NCBI GenBank assembly: GCA_017962365.1
Contig: JAGCVL010000005.1
Span: forward strand, 124,001 to 188,000
Reading direction: 5' to 3'
Origin: Candidatus Saccharimonadota bacterium
GTDB lineage: Bacteria; Patescibacteriota; Saccharimonadia; Saccharimonadales; Saccharimonadaceae
DNA: 64,000 nt
Each line of letters opens with the position of its first letter. Position 1 is the first letter of the stretch. Of the stretch, positions 17,404-25,765 are shown in pieces. The notes beneath the pieces are model-generated. The model had not been told where the DNA came from, ran no database searches, and saw only the letters and a list, made by a program, of their open reading frames with translations. The position numbers and the translations under genes were made by a program.

Positions 17404-18701
17404 GAATCATAGATATCTTGCGCGATGCAAACTCTAACCTCTGGCGGAGTAAAATTAGAAGCATCCTTACCATCCTCGCGATTTTCATCGGTAGCTTCAC
17501 GATTATTTTAAATACTGCGATTAATGCCGGGGTTAATAAATTCCTAGACCAACAAATCGAGAACATGGGCGGCGATGGCTACCTTGAAATGATGCCGACC
17601 GAAGCTTACGAGTCGGCCATGTCGATGATTAGCACGTCCGAGCCGCGAGAATATACCGACGAAGACGACACAATTTCCTACTATATCAAAGATGATCAAA
17701 TCGAAGCAATCGAAAAAATAGACGGCATTAAGAGTTTTGATGTTCTCTACCCAGTTTCTGTGGATTATTTTACGAGCGATAAAACCGATAAGCGTTATAA
17801 AGCCGATTCTTTTAATTTAATCGTTCCAGGCATTAATATTGATATGCTTACCGGCGAAACCCCTGACACTTCCGAAGACGCCGAATATGAAATTGCGCTC
17901 ACCGAAAGCATGGCAAAAGCTCTCGGCTTTGAAACAGCAGACGATGCGGTCGGGCAAACCATTAAAATCGCCGTCCCGAATGCCGTTAAATGCCATTCCA
18001 TGCCAAGAAATGAATGTGTTGCCATTGTCGAAGCTAAAGTTTCCGGCGTCCAAGCCCCAGGCATTCTATCTATAGCCGGAAGTCGTGCCAACTTAGCCCT
18101 CTGGAATCGTATCTACGATATAAATTATGATGGCGCCCCGGAAATTTCCAAGCCACGCCCACCTCAAGCCGTAGCCGATGTTGACCCAGAGAAAATCACC
18201 GAAATAAAAGATAAACTTAAAGAAATCGGTCTTTCCGCCATGAGCGTCGATGATGAAGTTGGTATGTTTAAGACTTTCTTTGACGCGATTCTCATCGTCC
18301 TTAATATTTTCGGCGGTATTGCCTTAGCCGCCGCAGCAATCGGTATTATTAATACCCTCTTCATGTCGGTCCAAGAACGAACTAGCGAAATTGGTCTAGA
18401 TAAAGCCCTTGGCATGAGTAGTGCTAAAGTCTTCTTTAGCTTTAGCGCCGAAGCAATTATGCTAGGCTTTTGGGGTTCGCTGCTCGGTATTATTATGTCC
18501 GTCATCGCGGGAAGCGTTATTAATGTTCTTGCTCACGCAACCTTCCTAAAAGATTTTCCGACTTTTAATCTTGTCGTCTTTGATCCGAAGAGCATGCTTG
18601 CTATTGTCGGAATTATTATGCTAATTGCTTTCCTTGCGGGCACCTTGCCGGCCCGAAAAGCCGCTAAGAAAAACCCGATTGACTCCCTCCGCTACGAATA
18701 A
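17400..18701 (+). CDS. ABC transporter permease, MacB/FtsX type
   Basis: This 433-residue permease has one N-terminal membrane helix (residues about 20-45), a large extracytoplasmic domain (about 45-285) and three C-terminal helices, the MacB_PCD plus FtsX layout. The segment 'SVQERTSEIGLDKALGMSS' before the third helix is typical of FtsX permeases (RTxEIGxxKAxG). It is translationally coupled to the ATPase gene upstream. There is no separate membrane-fusion subunit, as expected for a single-membrane cell. Confidence 0.92.
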   Translation: MRIIDILRDANSNLWRSKIRSILTILAIFIGSFTIILNTAINAGVNKFLDQQIENMGGDGYLEMMPTEAYESAMSMISTSEPREYTDEDDTISYYIKDDQIEAIEKIDGIKSFDVLYPVSVDYFTSDKTDKRYKADSFNLIVPGINIDMLTGETPDTSEDAEYEIALTESMAKALGFETADDAVGQTIKIAVPNAVKCHSMPRNECVAIVEAKVSGVQAPGILSIAGSRANLALWNRIYDINYDGAPEISKPRPPQAVADVDPEKITEIKDKLKEIGLSAMSVDDEVGMFKTFFDAILIVLNIFGGIALAAAAIGIINTLFMSVQERTSEIGLDKALGMSSAKVFFSFSAEAIMLGFWGSLLGIIMSVIAGSVINVLAHATFLKDFPTFNLVVFDPKSMLAIVGIIMLIAFLAGTLPARKAAKKNPIDSLRYE

Positions 18702-18738
18702 GCTTGAGCTTTTTCTAAAAGTGTGCTATAATATAAAT

Positions 18739-20943
18739 ATGGCTACTAAAAAGCGAAAATCAACACGAAAATCCACTAAACGCCGCTCCACGAAGAGCGC
18801 CCGCAGAGAAGCTCCGGTCGAGCACGAACTCCCTGGTGGCTTTTGGCGTCAGACTTTCGCCGTCCTTATGATCGCCGCGTCCCTCTTTTTCGTCATCACT
18901 TGGTTTGGCCACGGCGGTTCCGTCCTAAACACCGTCCATCAGACTATCATCAAGGGTCTCGGCATCGCGACCTATTTCATTCCGGCTCTCCTAGTCTATC
19001 TCGCCGTCAAAATTTTCCGCGCCGAAAACAACCGCGTCGCCATTCCAGTCTACATCGCATCCGTCTTGATGTTACTCTGGGTTTCCGGCATCGGCGCCAT
19101 CTGGCACGCCGGCGGCATCGTTGGCAACTGGCTCAACAGCCTCATGCTAAAAGCCCTCGACCAAGGCTTCGTCATTTTTATCTATATATTATTAGTATTT
19201 ATTACCACCGCCTTCCTGCTCCAACTCTCTCCTATCACTTTGTTTAAAGGCACCAAAAACCTCGTCCACACCAAAAAGCAGCCAAGTGAGCCACTAGACA
19301 CCAAAAAACTCGGCCAGCTCGAAATCAAAGTCAACTCCCCAGTAGCTCCGGTCGAGAAACCAGCCGCAAGAAAAGGTCTCTTCGTCCACAAGCCAAAAGA
19401 CGAGCCAATCGAAGAGCCAGCAAAGAAACCTCTCCCAGAAAAGCCAGTCGAAGAAAAGGCTCTCGTCGCCGTAAACGACCCCGACTGGAAGATGCCGACC
19501 ACCGACCTTTTGGAGAAAAAGCAGTCCCCAGCCGACGCTGGCAATATCCAGCAAAATGCCTACGTTATCAAATCCACCCTTGCTGAGTTCGGCATTGAAG
19601 TTGAGATGGAAGGTGCCAATGTCGGCCCACGTGTCACTCAGTACACTATGAAGCCACCCGCAGGTGTCAACCTATCAAAAATTCTCGCTCGCGACAAAGA
19701 GCTTGCTCTAAATCTCGCCGTCGACAAGATTCGTATCGAAGCCCCAATCCCCGGCACTCGCTCCGTCGGCGTCGAGATTCCAAACGCCCGCTCTGCTGAT
19801 GTCCGTCTTCGCGGCGTACTAGAGTCAAACGATTGGAAAAAATCCGCCGACCCGCTTACTTTTGCAGTAGGGAAAGATATTTCCGGTCGTGCCGTCGTTG
19901 CTAACCTTGCCAAGATGCCACACCTTCTCATCGCTGGTACTACTGGTTCTGGTAAGTCTGTCATGACCAATACTCTCATTACCTCGCTCCTTTATCGCAA
20001 CGCTCCATCCGACATGAAGCTTATTATCGTCGATCCAAAGCAGGTTGAGATGGCCCAGTACCAAGACATTCCACACCTTCTCACCCCTATCATCACCCAG
20101 ACCGACAAGGCCCTCTCCGCTATGAAATGGGCCGTTGGCGAGATGGAGCGTCGTTATAGCCTCATGGCCGAAGAAAAAGTCAAAAACATCGCTGATTACA
20201 ACACCAAGATGGCCAAATCCACCGACGAAGGCAAAGGTGGTAAGATGCCATATATTGTCGTCGTGATTGATGAGATGGCCGATCTCATGATGATGGCCGG
20301 CAAAGATCTCGAAATGCTTATCGTCCGCATCGCCCAGAAGGGCCGTGCAGCTGGTATTCACCTTGTTCTCGCTACCCAGCGTCCAGAGGTTAAAGTCATT
20401 ACCGGTCTTATCAAAGCCAACATCCCAGGCCGTATCGCCTTCGCTGTTGGTTCTCAGATGGACTCTCGCATCATGCTCGACCAAGGTGGCGCCGAAAAGC
20501 TCCTCGGCAAGGGCGACATGCTCCTACTCACCACCGAGATGATGGGCAAGCCTCGCCGTATTCAGGGTGCTTGGGCTTCTGATGAAGATATCAATAAAGT
20601 TACCGACTTTCTCCGTGCTCAGCGCCCACCAGAGTACAACGATGAAGTAGTTGCTCAGCAAGTCGCTATCAAGGGTGTTACTGGCGAAGTTGGTGGCATG
20701 GATGGCCTCGGTCGTCGTTATGACCCCGACGACCCAGTCGTGAGAAAAGCCGTCGAAATCAGCCTTTCAAAAGGCAAGTTCTCCACCGCCATGCTTCAGA
20801 CCTATCTTGGTAAAGGCCACGGCTTTGTCTCCGGTCTTGCCATCTGGTTTGAGGAAATCGGTGTCATTGGCCCACAAAACGGCAACAAACCCCGCGACCT
20901 CCTCATTTCCTCCCTAGAAGAGTTCGACCAGCTAGCGAAGTGA
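18739..20943 (+). CDS. ftsK: DNA translocase FtsK
   Basis: This 734-residue protein has a basic N terminus, four membrane helices (residues about 35-165), a Pro/Glu/Lys-rich linker (about 175-260) and the RecA-like motor with Walker A AGTTGSGKS near residue 396. The C-terminal winged-helix gamma domain (about 665-734) would read polar sequences. FtsK moves chromosome ends across the division septum and activates Xer recombination; an Xer recombinase is encoded at 36988-37926. ATG 18739 lies six bases after TATAAT; the longer frame overlaps the upstream permease and is not used. Its last codons are part of a 34-base repeat. Confidence 0.95.
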   Translation: MATKKRKSTRKSTKRRSTKSARREAPVEHELPGGFWRQTFAVLMIAASLFFVITWFGHGGSVLNTVHQTIIKGLGIATYFIPALLVYLAVKIFRAENNRVAIPVYIASVLMLLWVSGIGAIWHAGGIVGNWLNSLMLKALDQGFVIFIYILLVFITTAFLLQLSPITLFKGTKNLVHTKKQPSEPLDTKKLGQLEIKVNSPVAPVEKPAARKGLFVHKPKDEPIEEPAKKPLPEKPVEEKALVAVNDPDWKMPTTDLLEKKQSPADAGNIQQNAYVIKSTLAEFGIEVEMEGANVGPRVTQYTMKPPAGVNLSKILARDKELALNLAVDKIRIEAPIPGTRSVGVEIPNARSADVRLRGVLESNDWKKSADPLTFAVGKDISGRAVVANLAKMPHLLIAGTTGSGKSVMTNTLITSLLYRNAPSDMKLIIVDPKQVEMAQYQDIPHLLTPIITQTDKALSAMKWAVGEMERRYSLMAEEKVKNIADYNTKMAKSTDEGKGGKMPYIVVVIDEMADLMMMAGKDLEMLIVRIAQKGRAAGIHLVLATQRPEVKVITGLIKANIPGRIAFAVGSQMDSRIMLDQGGAEKLLGKGDMLLLTTEMMGKPRRIQGAWASDEDINKVTDFLRAQRPPEYNDEVVAQQVAIKGVTGEVGGMDGLGRRYDPDDPVVRKAVEISLSKGKFSTAMLQTYLGKGHGFVSGLAIWFEEIGVIGPQNGNKPRDLLISSLEEFDQLAK

Positions 20944-21038
20944 GCCAAAGCAAAACATTTATGTTTTGCTTTGTGAACGAGCGACGCTGGACAATTGTTC
21001 AAAACGACCAGCTAGCGAAGTGAGCCAAAGCAAAACAT
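20925..21038 (+). repeat. Direct repeat and hairpin at the ftsK 3' end
   Basis: A 34-base sequence at 20925-20958, including the last five sense codons and stop of ftsK, is repeated at 21005-21038. After the first copy the strand folds back: AAAGCAAAACAT pairs with ATGTTTTGCTTT, and outer CCAGC pairs with GCTGG. It resembles the in-gene palindromes in design. No T-run terminator follows. Confidence 0.75.
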
Positions 21039-21085
21039 CAAACAAAACGCTTGCATAATGAAAAAACTATGCTATAATATATAGC

Positions 21086-21175
21086 ATGAGAAGATTTATT
21101 CCCGTATACCAGTCATGGACACTAGAGGCCAACCTCATTGGTCTTACTTTGGCTGCGTGCGCGGGAAATGTCTAA
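21086..21175 (+). CDS. Leader peptide (29 residues) upstream of MFS exporter
   Basis: TGCTATAAT (hexamer 21073-21078) with TTGCAT 16 bases upstream precedes an ATG by seven bases. The reading frame gives MRRFIPVYQSWTLEANLIG and ends GLTLAACAGNV, then stop. It is followed by two hairpins that share four bases and then the MFS gene 135 bases downstream. The layout is that of a translation-attenuation leader, as known for some antibiotic-efflux genes. The peptide itself matches nothing I know. Confidence 0.55.
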   Translation: MRRFIPVYQSWTLEANLIGLTLAACAGNV

Positions 21176-21202
21176 ATTCTTAATTTAAACCACAATTCAT
21201 TA

Positions 21203-21269
21203 CTAGATAAATCCCGAAGCAGAACGTTTCGGGATTTATCTAGCCGCACACAATATGAGAGGCGGCTAG
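21203..21269 (+). promoter_or_regulatory. Two mutually exclusive hairpins in the MFS leader
   Basis: Hairpin 1 has a perfect 16-base stem, CTAGATAAATCCCGAA (21203-21218) with its complement at 21228-21243. Hairpin 2 pairs CTAGCCG (21240-21246) with CGGCTAG (21263-21269). They overlap in CTAG, so both cannot form fully. Hairpin 1 lacks a T-run, so it is not a simple terminator. Confidence 0.55.
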
Positions 21270-21310
21270 TAAATTAACAAATCACACATCACAGAAAGGA
21301 GCTAGAAACT

Positions 21311-22519
21311 ATGAAAAAACAGTTGTACAGCAAAACCGTCAAGTCTGCTCGCCGAAATCTCCGCCTCATCATGACGGAATCCGCCGTTACGGCTGGCCTG
21401 CTCGCCATGTCGGTTTTCACCCCATTCTTCAATTCCATTGGTCTTAACAACCAGCAAATCTCCGAAGTTCAGATTTATTTCACTATCGTAGTGATGATTC
21501 TGAACATCCCCATGGGCTACATCGCTGACCGCATCAGTCGCAAATGGGCAAACATTATCGGTGACTTCGGTCACGCCGTAATCCTCCTCATTTATTCTCA
21601 GGTGGCAAGCTTCGCCGGTGCAGTCATTTGCGAATGTCTGTGTGGTATTGCACATGCTTTGTCTGATGGTGTCGACCAAAGCCTCATCAAGCATTTTGTC
21701 GGCAAAATCAGTCAGGAAACTGGAGAATCGGAAAACAAACTTTTGAGAACAAAGACTGCTAAGTTGGAAGTTTACAAACAAAGCTGTAACTTGCTACTCT
21801 TAATACTTGGCGGCCCAATTGGTGCCATTAGTTTGCGTCTTGCGCTCGCTCTTTCGTCGGTTAACTACTTCATCGGTGGCATTGTTAGCATTTTCATAGA
21901 GGATGATAGTGAAAAACTTCGCCCCAATCATAAAAACCCCTTTAAGGATATTTATGAAATTACGAAAACTGCCATCAAAAACCAGCCACTTCGAACCAGA
22001 ATTTTCGCCTACGCCGTTGGCCGCGAAATGACTCATGGTATCATTTGGATTGTCACGCCGCTCTTCTTAAAGGCTGGCATTCCAATGGAAGTAGTTTCTT
22101 TCGCTTGGGCCTTCAATTCGCTAATGTGCATCTTGGGAGCTAATCTTGCCGTAAGATATGGCAAAAATCTCTCAGACGCCAAAATTATGGCGATTCCGGT
22201 CGCGCTCATGTCAATCAGTATGTTTGTTATGGGTTTACATCTCAGCCTTACCACAGTGTGGCTTTACGGAGCAATGGGTGTCATCCAGGGCTGGACGGCT
22301 GCCACTTTGACCCCCATGGTCCAAAAGTATGCCAAGCCATCCGAGCAAACGTCGATTCTTTCGGTCACCAAAACTCTGTCTCAGCTACTCTACATTCCAG
22401 TGGTTTGGATTATCGGATACGTCGCGGACATTAAGTTAGAATATGGGCTTTTTGCCACGCTGATTATCTTCTTGCCACTGGGCCTCATTATCATTAAAAA
22501 ATTAAAACAAGATGTGTGA
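21311..22519 (+). CDS. MFS transporter
   Basis: A 402-residue protein with about twelve hydrophobic segments. The loop between segments 2 and 3 reads GYIADRISRKWA, the major facilitator signature. The family includes drug exporters and metabolite transporters. It has a good Shine-Dalgarno (AAAGGAG, eight bases before ATG), unlike its leaderless neighbours, in keeping with control through the upstream leader peptide and hairpins. The substrate is unknown; a drug or peptide exporter would fit a translation-attenuation leader. Confidence 0.85.
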   Translation: MKKQLYSKTVKSARRNLRLIMTESAVTAGLLAMSVFTPFFNSIGLNNQQISEVQIYFTIVVMILNIPMGYIADRISRKWANIIGDFGHAVILLIYSQVASFAGAVICECLCGIAHALSDGVDQSLIKHFVGKISQETGESENKLLRTKTAKLEVYKQSCNLLLLILGGPIGAISLRLALALSSVNYFIGGIVSIFIEDDSEKLRPNHKNPFKDIYEITKTAIKNQPLRTRIFAYAVGREMTHGIIWIVTPLFLKAGIPMEVVSFAWAFNSLMCILGANLAVRYGKNLSDAKIMAIPVALMSISMFVMGLHLSLTTVWLYGAMGVIQGWTAATLTPMVQKYAKPSEQTSILSVTKTLSQLLYIPVVWIIGYVADIKLEYGLFATLIIFLPLGLIIIKKLKQDV

Positions 22520-22563
22520 TTTTAAATGCCTCGGTCTAGCATCGGGGCATTTTTATGCTACAA
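22519..22563 (+). repeat. Direct repeat (terminator unit), copy 1
   Basis: The sequence from ATTTTAAATGCC through ATGCTACAA is repeated almost identically at 23429-23474. It contains the terminator of the MFS gene and an extended -10-like TGCTACAA. Confidence 0.85.
22524..22556 (+). terminator. Terminator of the MFS gene
   Basis: AAATGCC paired with GGCATTT with further CG pairing inside, then T-run. Confidence 0.85.
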
Positions 22564-22588
22564 CAAAACGCATGTATTACATTACCAT

Positions 22589-22613
22589 TAAAAAGCCCCA
22601 CTTAATGCGGGGC
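22589..22613 (-). terminator. Terminator of the secreted-protein gene
   Basis: On the minus strand GCCCC/GGGGC with a nine-base loop is followed by five T. Confidence 0.8.
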
Positions 22614-22638
22614 AGGGGTCTCGGTGAGTCGATATCAA

Positions 22639-23016
22639 TTACCAAAAAACAGTACAGGAGCCTCGTTTTGGAATATAGTCGCCCACAATATTTTTCGCTC
22701 CAATGCGAACTTCAATTGAATATACATTGTCTCCGCACCAAAACGTCCTAGACCCATTGTAACCTATGGCTCCATATTCCTCCCAGACTATGTTGCCATT
22801 AATATCTCGCATCCGTACGTCGTTGTGATGCAACACAACTACATTCTGGCACTCTATTGTGACGTTCTTATTTCTGCAAGCCCCGCCACCAAGAACCTCG
22901 ACGTATTGCCCACCGGATATAGTGACATTTTTTGCTGCGGCCAATGCTGGCATACTTAATGCAAGTAACAATACTACAGAAAAAACTAAAGCTAAAAACT
23001 TGCGAGATCGTTTCAT
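22639..23016 (-). CDS. Small secreted hypothetical protein
   Basis: This 125-residue protein starts MKRSRKFLALVFSVV and has a classic signal peptide with cleavage likely after ALAAA near residue 28. The mature part has four cysteines, enough for two disulfides, and looks beta-rich. I do not recognise it. ATG 23016 has GGAGG five bases upstream and a TGCTACAAT promoter about 45 bases upstream. It lies inside a segment flanked by 45-base direct repeats, together with a small membrane protein. Confidence 0.65.
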   Translation of the reverse strand: MKRSRKFLALVFSVVLLLALSMPALAAAKNVTISGGQYVEVLGGGACRNKNVTIECQNVVVLHHNDVRMRDINGNIVWEEYGAIGYNGSRTFWCGDNVYSIEVRIGAKNIVGDYIPKRGSCTVFW

Positions 23017-23123
23017 GACTACCTCCGTATAAATTAAAGTACCGAGAACCCTAAAATATTGTAGCATATATTTAATAATCTATGTTATTATAAAATTGGT
23101 TAAATAAACGAAAGGACTTCAAT

Positions 23124-23429
23124 ATGCCATCTTCCAACAAAAAAACTAACACCGTACACAAATTTTGTGGTATTTTTAGCCTTCTAACTGCCACTGTAAT
23201 TTGTATTTTTATAATAATAGGGTTCATAACGAGAAAACAAACTCTTGATGATTCCGTATCTTGCCCATATGAAACGTCAACGGAATATGAATACAATACC
23301 TGCTCAGACCGTGATGCTATCATGGGCAATTCGTTCGTGCTGTTCCAACAGCTTTCTATAATTACTCTTTTTGCTGTCCTCCCAGCCTACATTATTCTTG
23401 GTCTTCTCGCCCTCAAAAAAGATGCTTAA
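23124..23429 (+). CDS. Small two-helix membrane protein
   Basis: This 101-residue protein has membrane helices at about residues 14-36 and 72-95 and a short loop with two cysteines (SCPYETS and YNTCSDRD) between them. A Shine-Dalgarno AAAGGA lies nine bases before ATG. Function is unknown. Its stop is followed at once by the second copy of the terminator repeat. Codon use is more AT-rich than in neighbours, suggesting later arrival. Confidence 0.6.
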   Translation: MPSSNKKTNTVHKFCGIFSLLTATVICIFIIIGFITRKQTLDDSVSCPYETSTEYEYNTCSDRDAIMGNSFVLFQQLSIITLFAVLPAYIILGLLALKKDA

Positions 23430-23474
23430 TTTTAAATGCCTCGGTCTAGCATCGGGGCATTTTTTATGCTACAA
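23429..23474 (+). repeat. Direct repeat (terminator unit), copy 2
   Basis: Near-identical to 22519-22563. The terminator stem is at 23434-23465, and the following TGCTACAAT (23468-23476) is the likely -10 for metK. Confidence 0.85.
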
Positions 23475-23492
23475 TAAATACACATTAACATA

Positions 23493-23588
23493 ATATCAAG
23501 AAGGAGCGAGGGACCGGCCCTGCGACCTCCTGCCAACCTAGCCAAAATTAGTGCCAAGGTGGTAATTCCGGCCAGAAAGGAAAGATAT
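23493..23588 (+). promoter_or_regulatory. SAM-I (S-box) riboswitch upstream of metK
   Basis: The conserved S-box pieces appear in order: ATATCAAG, GAGGGACCGGCCC, TGCCAACC, AAGGTGGTAATTCC and GAAAGAT. P1 pairs ATATC (23493-23497) with GATAT (23584-23588), and P3 pairs AACCT with AGGTG-side bases. P4 is shrunken to about CC-AGAAA-GG. The metK ATG starts inside the 3' strand of P1, so ligand binding should hide the start codon and the AAAGGA ribosome site: translational control without an expression platform. Confidence 0.85.
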
Positions 23589-24591
23589 GTTCTATAGAAC
23601 TGCGGAGAGCGTTTCTCCAAAACATCCAGACAAACTTTGTGACCAAATCAGTGACGCTATTTTGGATGCCTACCTTGCCAAAGACCCAGACTCCAGGGTT
23701 GCCGCCGAGGTTTGTGGCGGCCACGGTGTCGTCTTTGTGACTGGCGAAATCACTAGCAAAGCTACCGACATAGATATCGAAAAAATCGTGAGGCGTATCG
23801 CCGGCGATGACCTCGAGGTTCATACCAAAATCGTCAAGCAATCACCCGAAATTGCCCAAGGCGTAGACACTGGCGGCGCTGGCGACCAGGGGATCATGAT
23901 TGGCTACGCCACCGACGAGACTCCAGAGATGCTGCCAAGAGAAGTCGTCCTCTCTCGCAATCTCAACAAATATATCTACACTAAGTATCCATACGACGGC
24001 AAGACTCAGGTCACCATCGCTCCAGACGGTACCATCAGCTCCATCGTTGCCAGCTTCCAAAACGTCCCGACCAAGGAACTCGAACAGCTCGTAAAAGAGT
24101 TCATCGCTAGCAATAAGTTGGAAGGTGCTCTCGAGCTTCACATCAACCCAGCCGGCGACTGGAACCAGGGTGGCTTCGATGCTGACACTGGTCTCACCGG
24201 TCGCAAACTCATTGTCGACAATTACGGTCCTAGGATTGCTATCGGTGGTGGCTGCTATTCTGGCAAAGACCCCTCAAAGGTTGACCGCTCCGCCGCTTAC
24301 ATGGCTCGCCGCATCGCTGTCGACTACCTAAAAAAGCTCAAAGCCGCCGAAAAGCACCTTGGCTTGGAGGGTGACGGTACGCCACACGAAGTTCTCGTCC
24401 GTCTCGCCTATGCCATCGGCTACGATCAACCCCTCGAAAAGACTGTCATTATTGATGGTCACGCCGAAGAAATTACCGGCTACGACCTCTCGCCAAACGG
24501 CATTATCGACTATCTCAAATTAAAGCGCCCCATCTACGAGCGCACCGCTCGCTACGGTCATTACGGCCACGCCTTCCCCTGGGATGATTAG
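23587..24591 (+). CDS. metK: S-adenosylmethionine synthetase
   Basis: This 334-residue enzyme makes SAM from methionine and ATP. It shows the N-terminal ESVSPKHPDKLCDQISD, the GAGDQGIMIGYA hexapeptide region near residue 100, the GGCYSGKDPSKVDRSAAY block near residue 220 and the C-terminal GRYGH-like TARYGHYGHAFPW. It is shorter than the usual 380-400 residues, mainly in the second domain, but catalytic residues look intact. It follows a SAM-I riboswitch that overlaps its start codon. It supplies SAM for the several methyltransferases in the window (RlmH, the TlyA-like enzyme). Confidence 0.95.
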   Translation: MFYRTAESVSPKHPDKLCDQISDAILDAYLAKDPDSRVAAEVCGGHGVVFVTGEITSKATDIDIEKIVRRIAGDDLEVHTKIVKQSPEIAQGVDTGGAGDQGIMIGYATDETPEMLPREVVLSRNLNKYIYTKYPYDGKTQVTIAPDGTISSIVASFQNVPTKELEQLVKEFIASNKLEGALELHINPAGDWNQGGFDADTGLTGRKLIVDNYGPRIAIGGGCYSGKDPSKVDRSAAYMARRIAVDYLKKLKAAEKHLGLEGDGTPHEVLVRLAYAIGYDQPLEKTVIIDGHAEEITGYDLSPNGIIDYLKLKRPIYERTARYGHYGHAFPWDD

Positions 24592-24654
24592 GCGCTTCCT
24601 CACCTCTTGCATTTTCTCTTAAGAGGAGGTATAATATATTCATAATATTAGCTC

Positions 24655-24706
24655 AGCAAACGAGCCAACACCTTGCCGCGAAGGGCAAGGAAGAGCCGCG
24701 TTTGCT
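24655..24706 (+). promoter_or_regulatory. Candidate S6:S18 leader (rpsF leader motif)
   Basis: Downstream of TATAAT at 24630-24635, AGCAAACG pairs with CGTTTGCT and an inner CCTTGCC pairs with GGCAAGG. An unpaired CCG next to the outer stem and an ACACC on the opposite side fit the known rpsF leader, which mimics the S6:S18 site of 16S rRNA for autoregulation. Confidence 0.55.
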
Positions 24707-24724
24707 TTAACCAAAGGAGTGATT

Positions 24725-25078
24725 ATGAAAGATTACGAACTTTCAATCCTATTCCACCCAGATCTCGAAATGAATCTGGACCCCGCCCTCGACAAGGTGA
24801 AGAAACTCATCGAGTCTAATGGCGGCAAAATCATCAAGGCCGAAGCCGATGGCAAAAAGCGCCTCAGCTACAAGATTAACGGCCAGGAATTCGCAGTATA
24901 TTATTACTACGATGTCCAGCTTCCAGCTGATGCTCCACAAAAGCTCGGCAACGTACTAAACATCACCGACGAAGTCTTGCGCGCATTGATTGTCCGCACC
25001 GACCCTCGCAAAGCTAAGTACGAAGCTCGCCTCAAAGAGCACGCCCCAGAAGAAGCAACCGAAGAAAAGGAGGCTTAA
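24725..25078 (+). CDS. rpsF: 30S ribosomal protein S6
   Basis: This 117-residue protein matches S6: N-terminal YELSILFHPDLE, then a ferredoxin-like fold and an Ala/Glu-rich tail (EEATEEKEA). ATG 24725 has AAAGGAG five bases upstream and is preferred over the in-frame GTG six bases before. It starts the rpsF-ssb-rpsR-efp operon, a classic bacterial order, behind a candidate S6:S18 leader. Confidence 0.95.
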   Translation: MKDYELSILFHPDLEMNLDPALDKVKKLIESNGGKIIKAEADGKKRLSYKINGQEFAVYYYYDVQLPADAPQKLGNVLNITDEVLRALIVRTDPRKAKYEARLKEHAPEEATEEKEA

Positions 25079-25079
25079 A

Positions 25080-25529
25080 ATGCGCGGTTTTTCCAAGGCT
25101 ATCATCACCGGCAACCTCACTCGCGACCCAGAGCTTCGCAGTACTCCAGGTGGCGCTTCTGTCTGTAGCTTCGCAGTTGCAGTCAACCGTACTTATCGCG
25201 GCACCGACGGCGAAAACAAAGAAGAAGTTAGCTATATCGATTGTACCGCTTGGGGCAAACTCGGTGAGATGATTTCTCAGTACGCCAAGAAGGGCAGCGG
25301 TGTTCTCGTATCTGGTCGCCTTAGCCAGAGAGGTTACGAAGACAAAAACGGCATCAAGCGCTCACGCACTGAGATTGTCGTTGAAGATTTTAACTTTATC
25401 GGTGCACCAAATCGCGACGGTGGTTCGAGCTACGGCACCTCGTCATCAAGCTCCGCATCGTCAAACTCTGACTCTCCAGTCCCAGACGAGATTCCAGAGG
25501 AGATTGATTTAAACGAAATCCCATTTTAA
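25080..25529 (+). CDS. ssb: Single-stranded DNA-binding protein
   Basis: This 149-residue SSB has the OB fold over residues 1-105 (GNLTRDPELRSTPGG, then AWGKLGEMI and YLKKGS-like YAKKGSGVLVSGRL), a Ser/Gly-rich linker and the acidic tail EEIDLNEIPF that binds partner proteins. Start ATG 25080 follows GGAGG and the rpsF stop by one base. It coats single strands during replication and repair. Confidence 0.96.
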   Translation: MRGFSKAIITGNLTRDPELRSTPGGASVCSFAVAVNRTYRGTDGENKEEVSYIDCTAWGKLGEMISQYAKKGSGVLVSGRLSQRGYEDKNGIKRSRTEIVVEDFNFIGAPNRDGGSSYGTSSSSSASSNSDSPVPDEIPEEIDLNEIPF

Positions 25530-25559
25530 TAGAATGGAAGTAACGAAGGAAAGGACAAT

Positions 25560-25757
25560 ATGAAAAGATTTAAAAGTGATCCAAATTTGTACTTCGATTA
25601 CCGCGACGTTAAGACTCTTCAGCGGTATATCGATACCTATGGTCGGATTGAGCCAATGAGCAAGACTGGTCTCTCCGCTAAGCAGCAGCGCCAACTCGCT
25701 GTCGCGGTTAAGCGCGCTCGCCATCTAGCACTTTTGCCATTTGTATCAAATAACTAG
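25560..25757 (+). CDS. rpsR: 30S ribosomal protein S18
   Basis: At 65 residues this is a compact S18 with the core [17 protein letters not shown] and the basic [12 protein letters not shown] end. It pairs with S6 on the 30S platform, which explains the operon and the shared leader. AAGGA lies upstream of the ATG. It lacks the zinc-binding cysteines of some S18 proteins. Confidence 0.95.
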   Translation: MKRFKSDPNLYFDYRDVKTLQRYIDTYGRIEPMSKTGLSAKQQRQLAVAVKRARHLALLPFVSNN

Positions 25758-25765
25758 GAGTTAAT

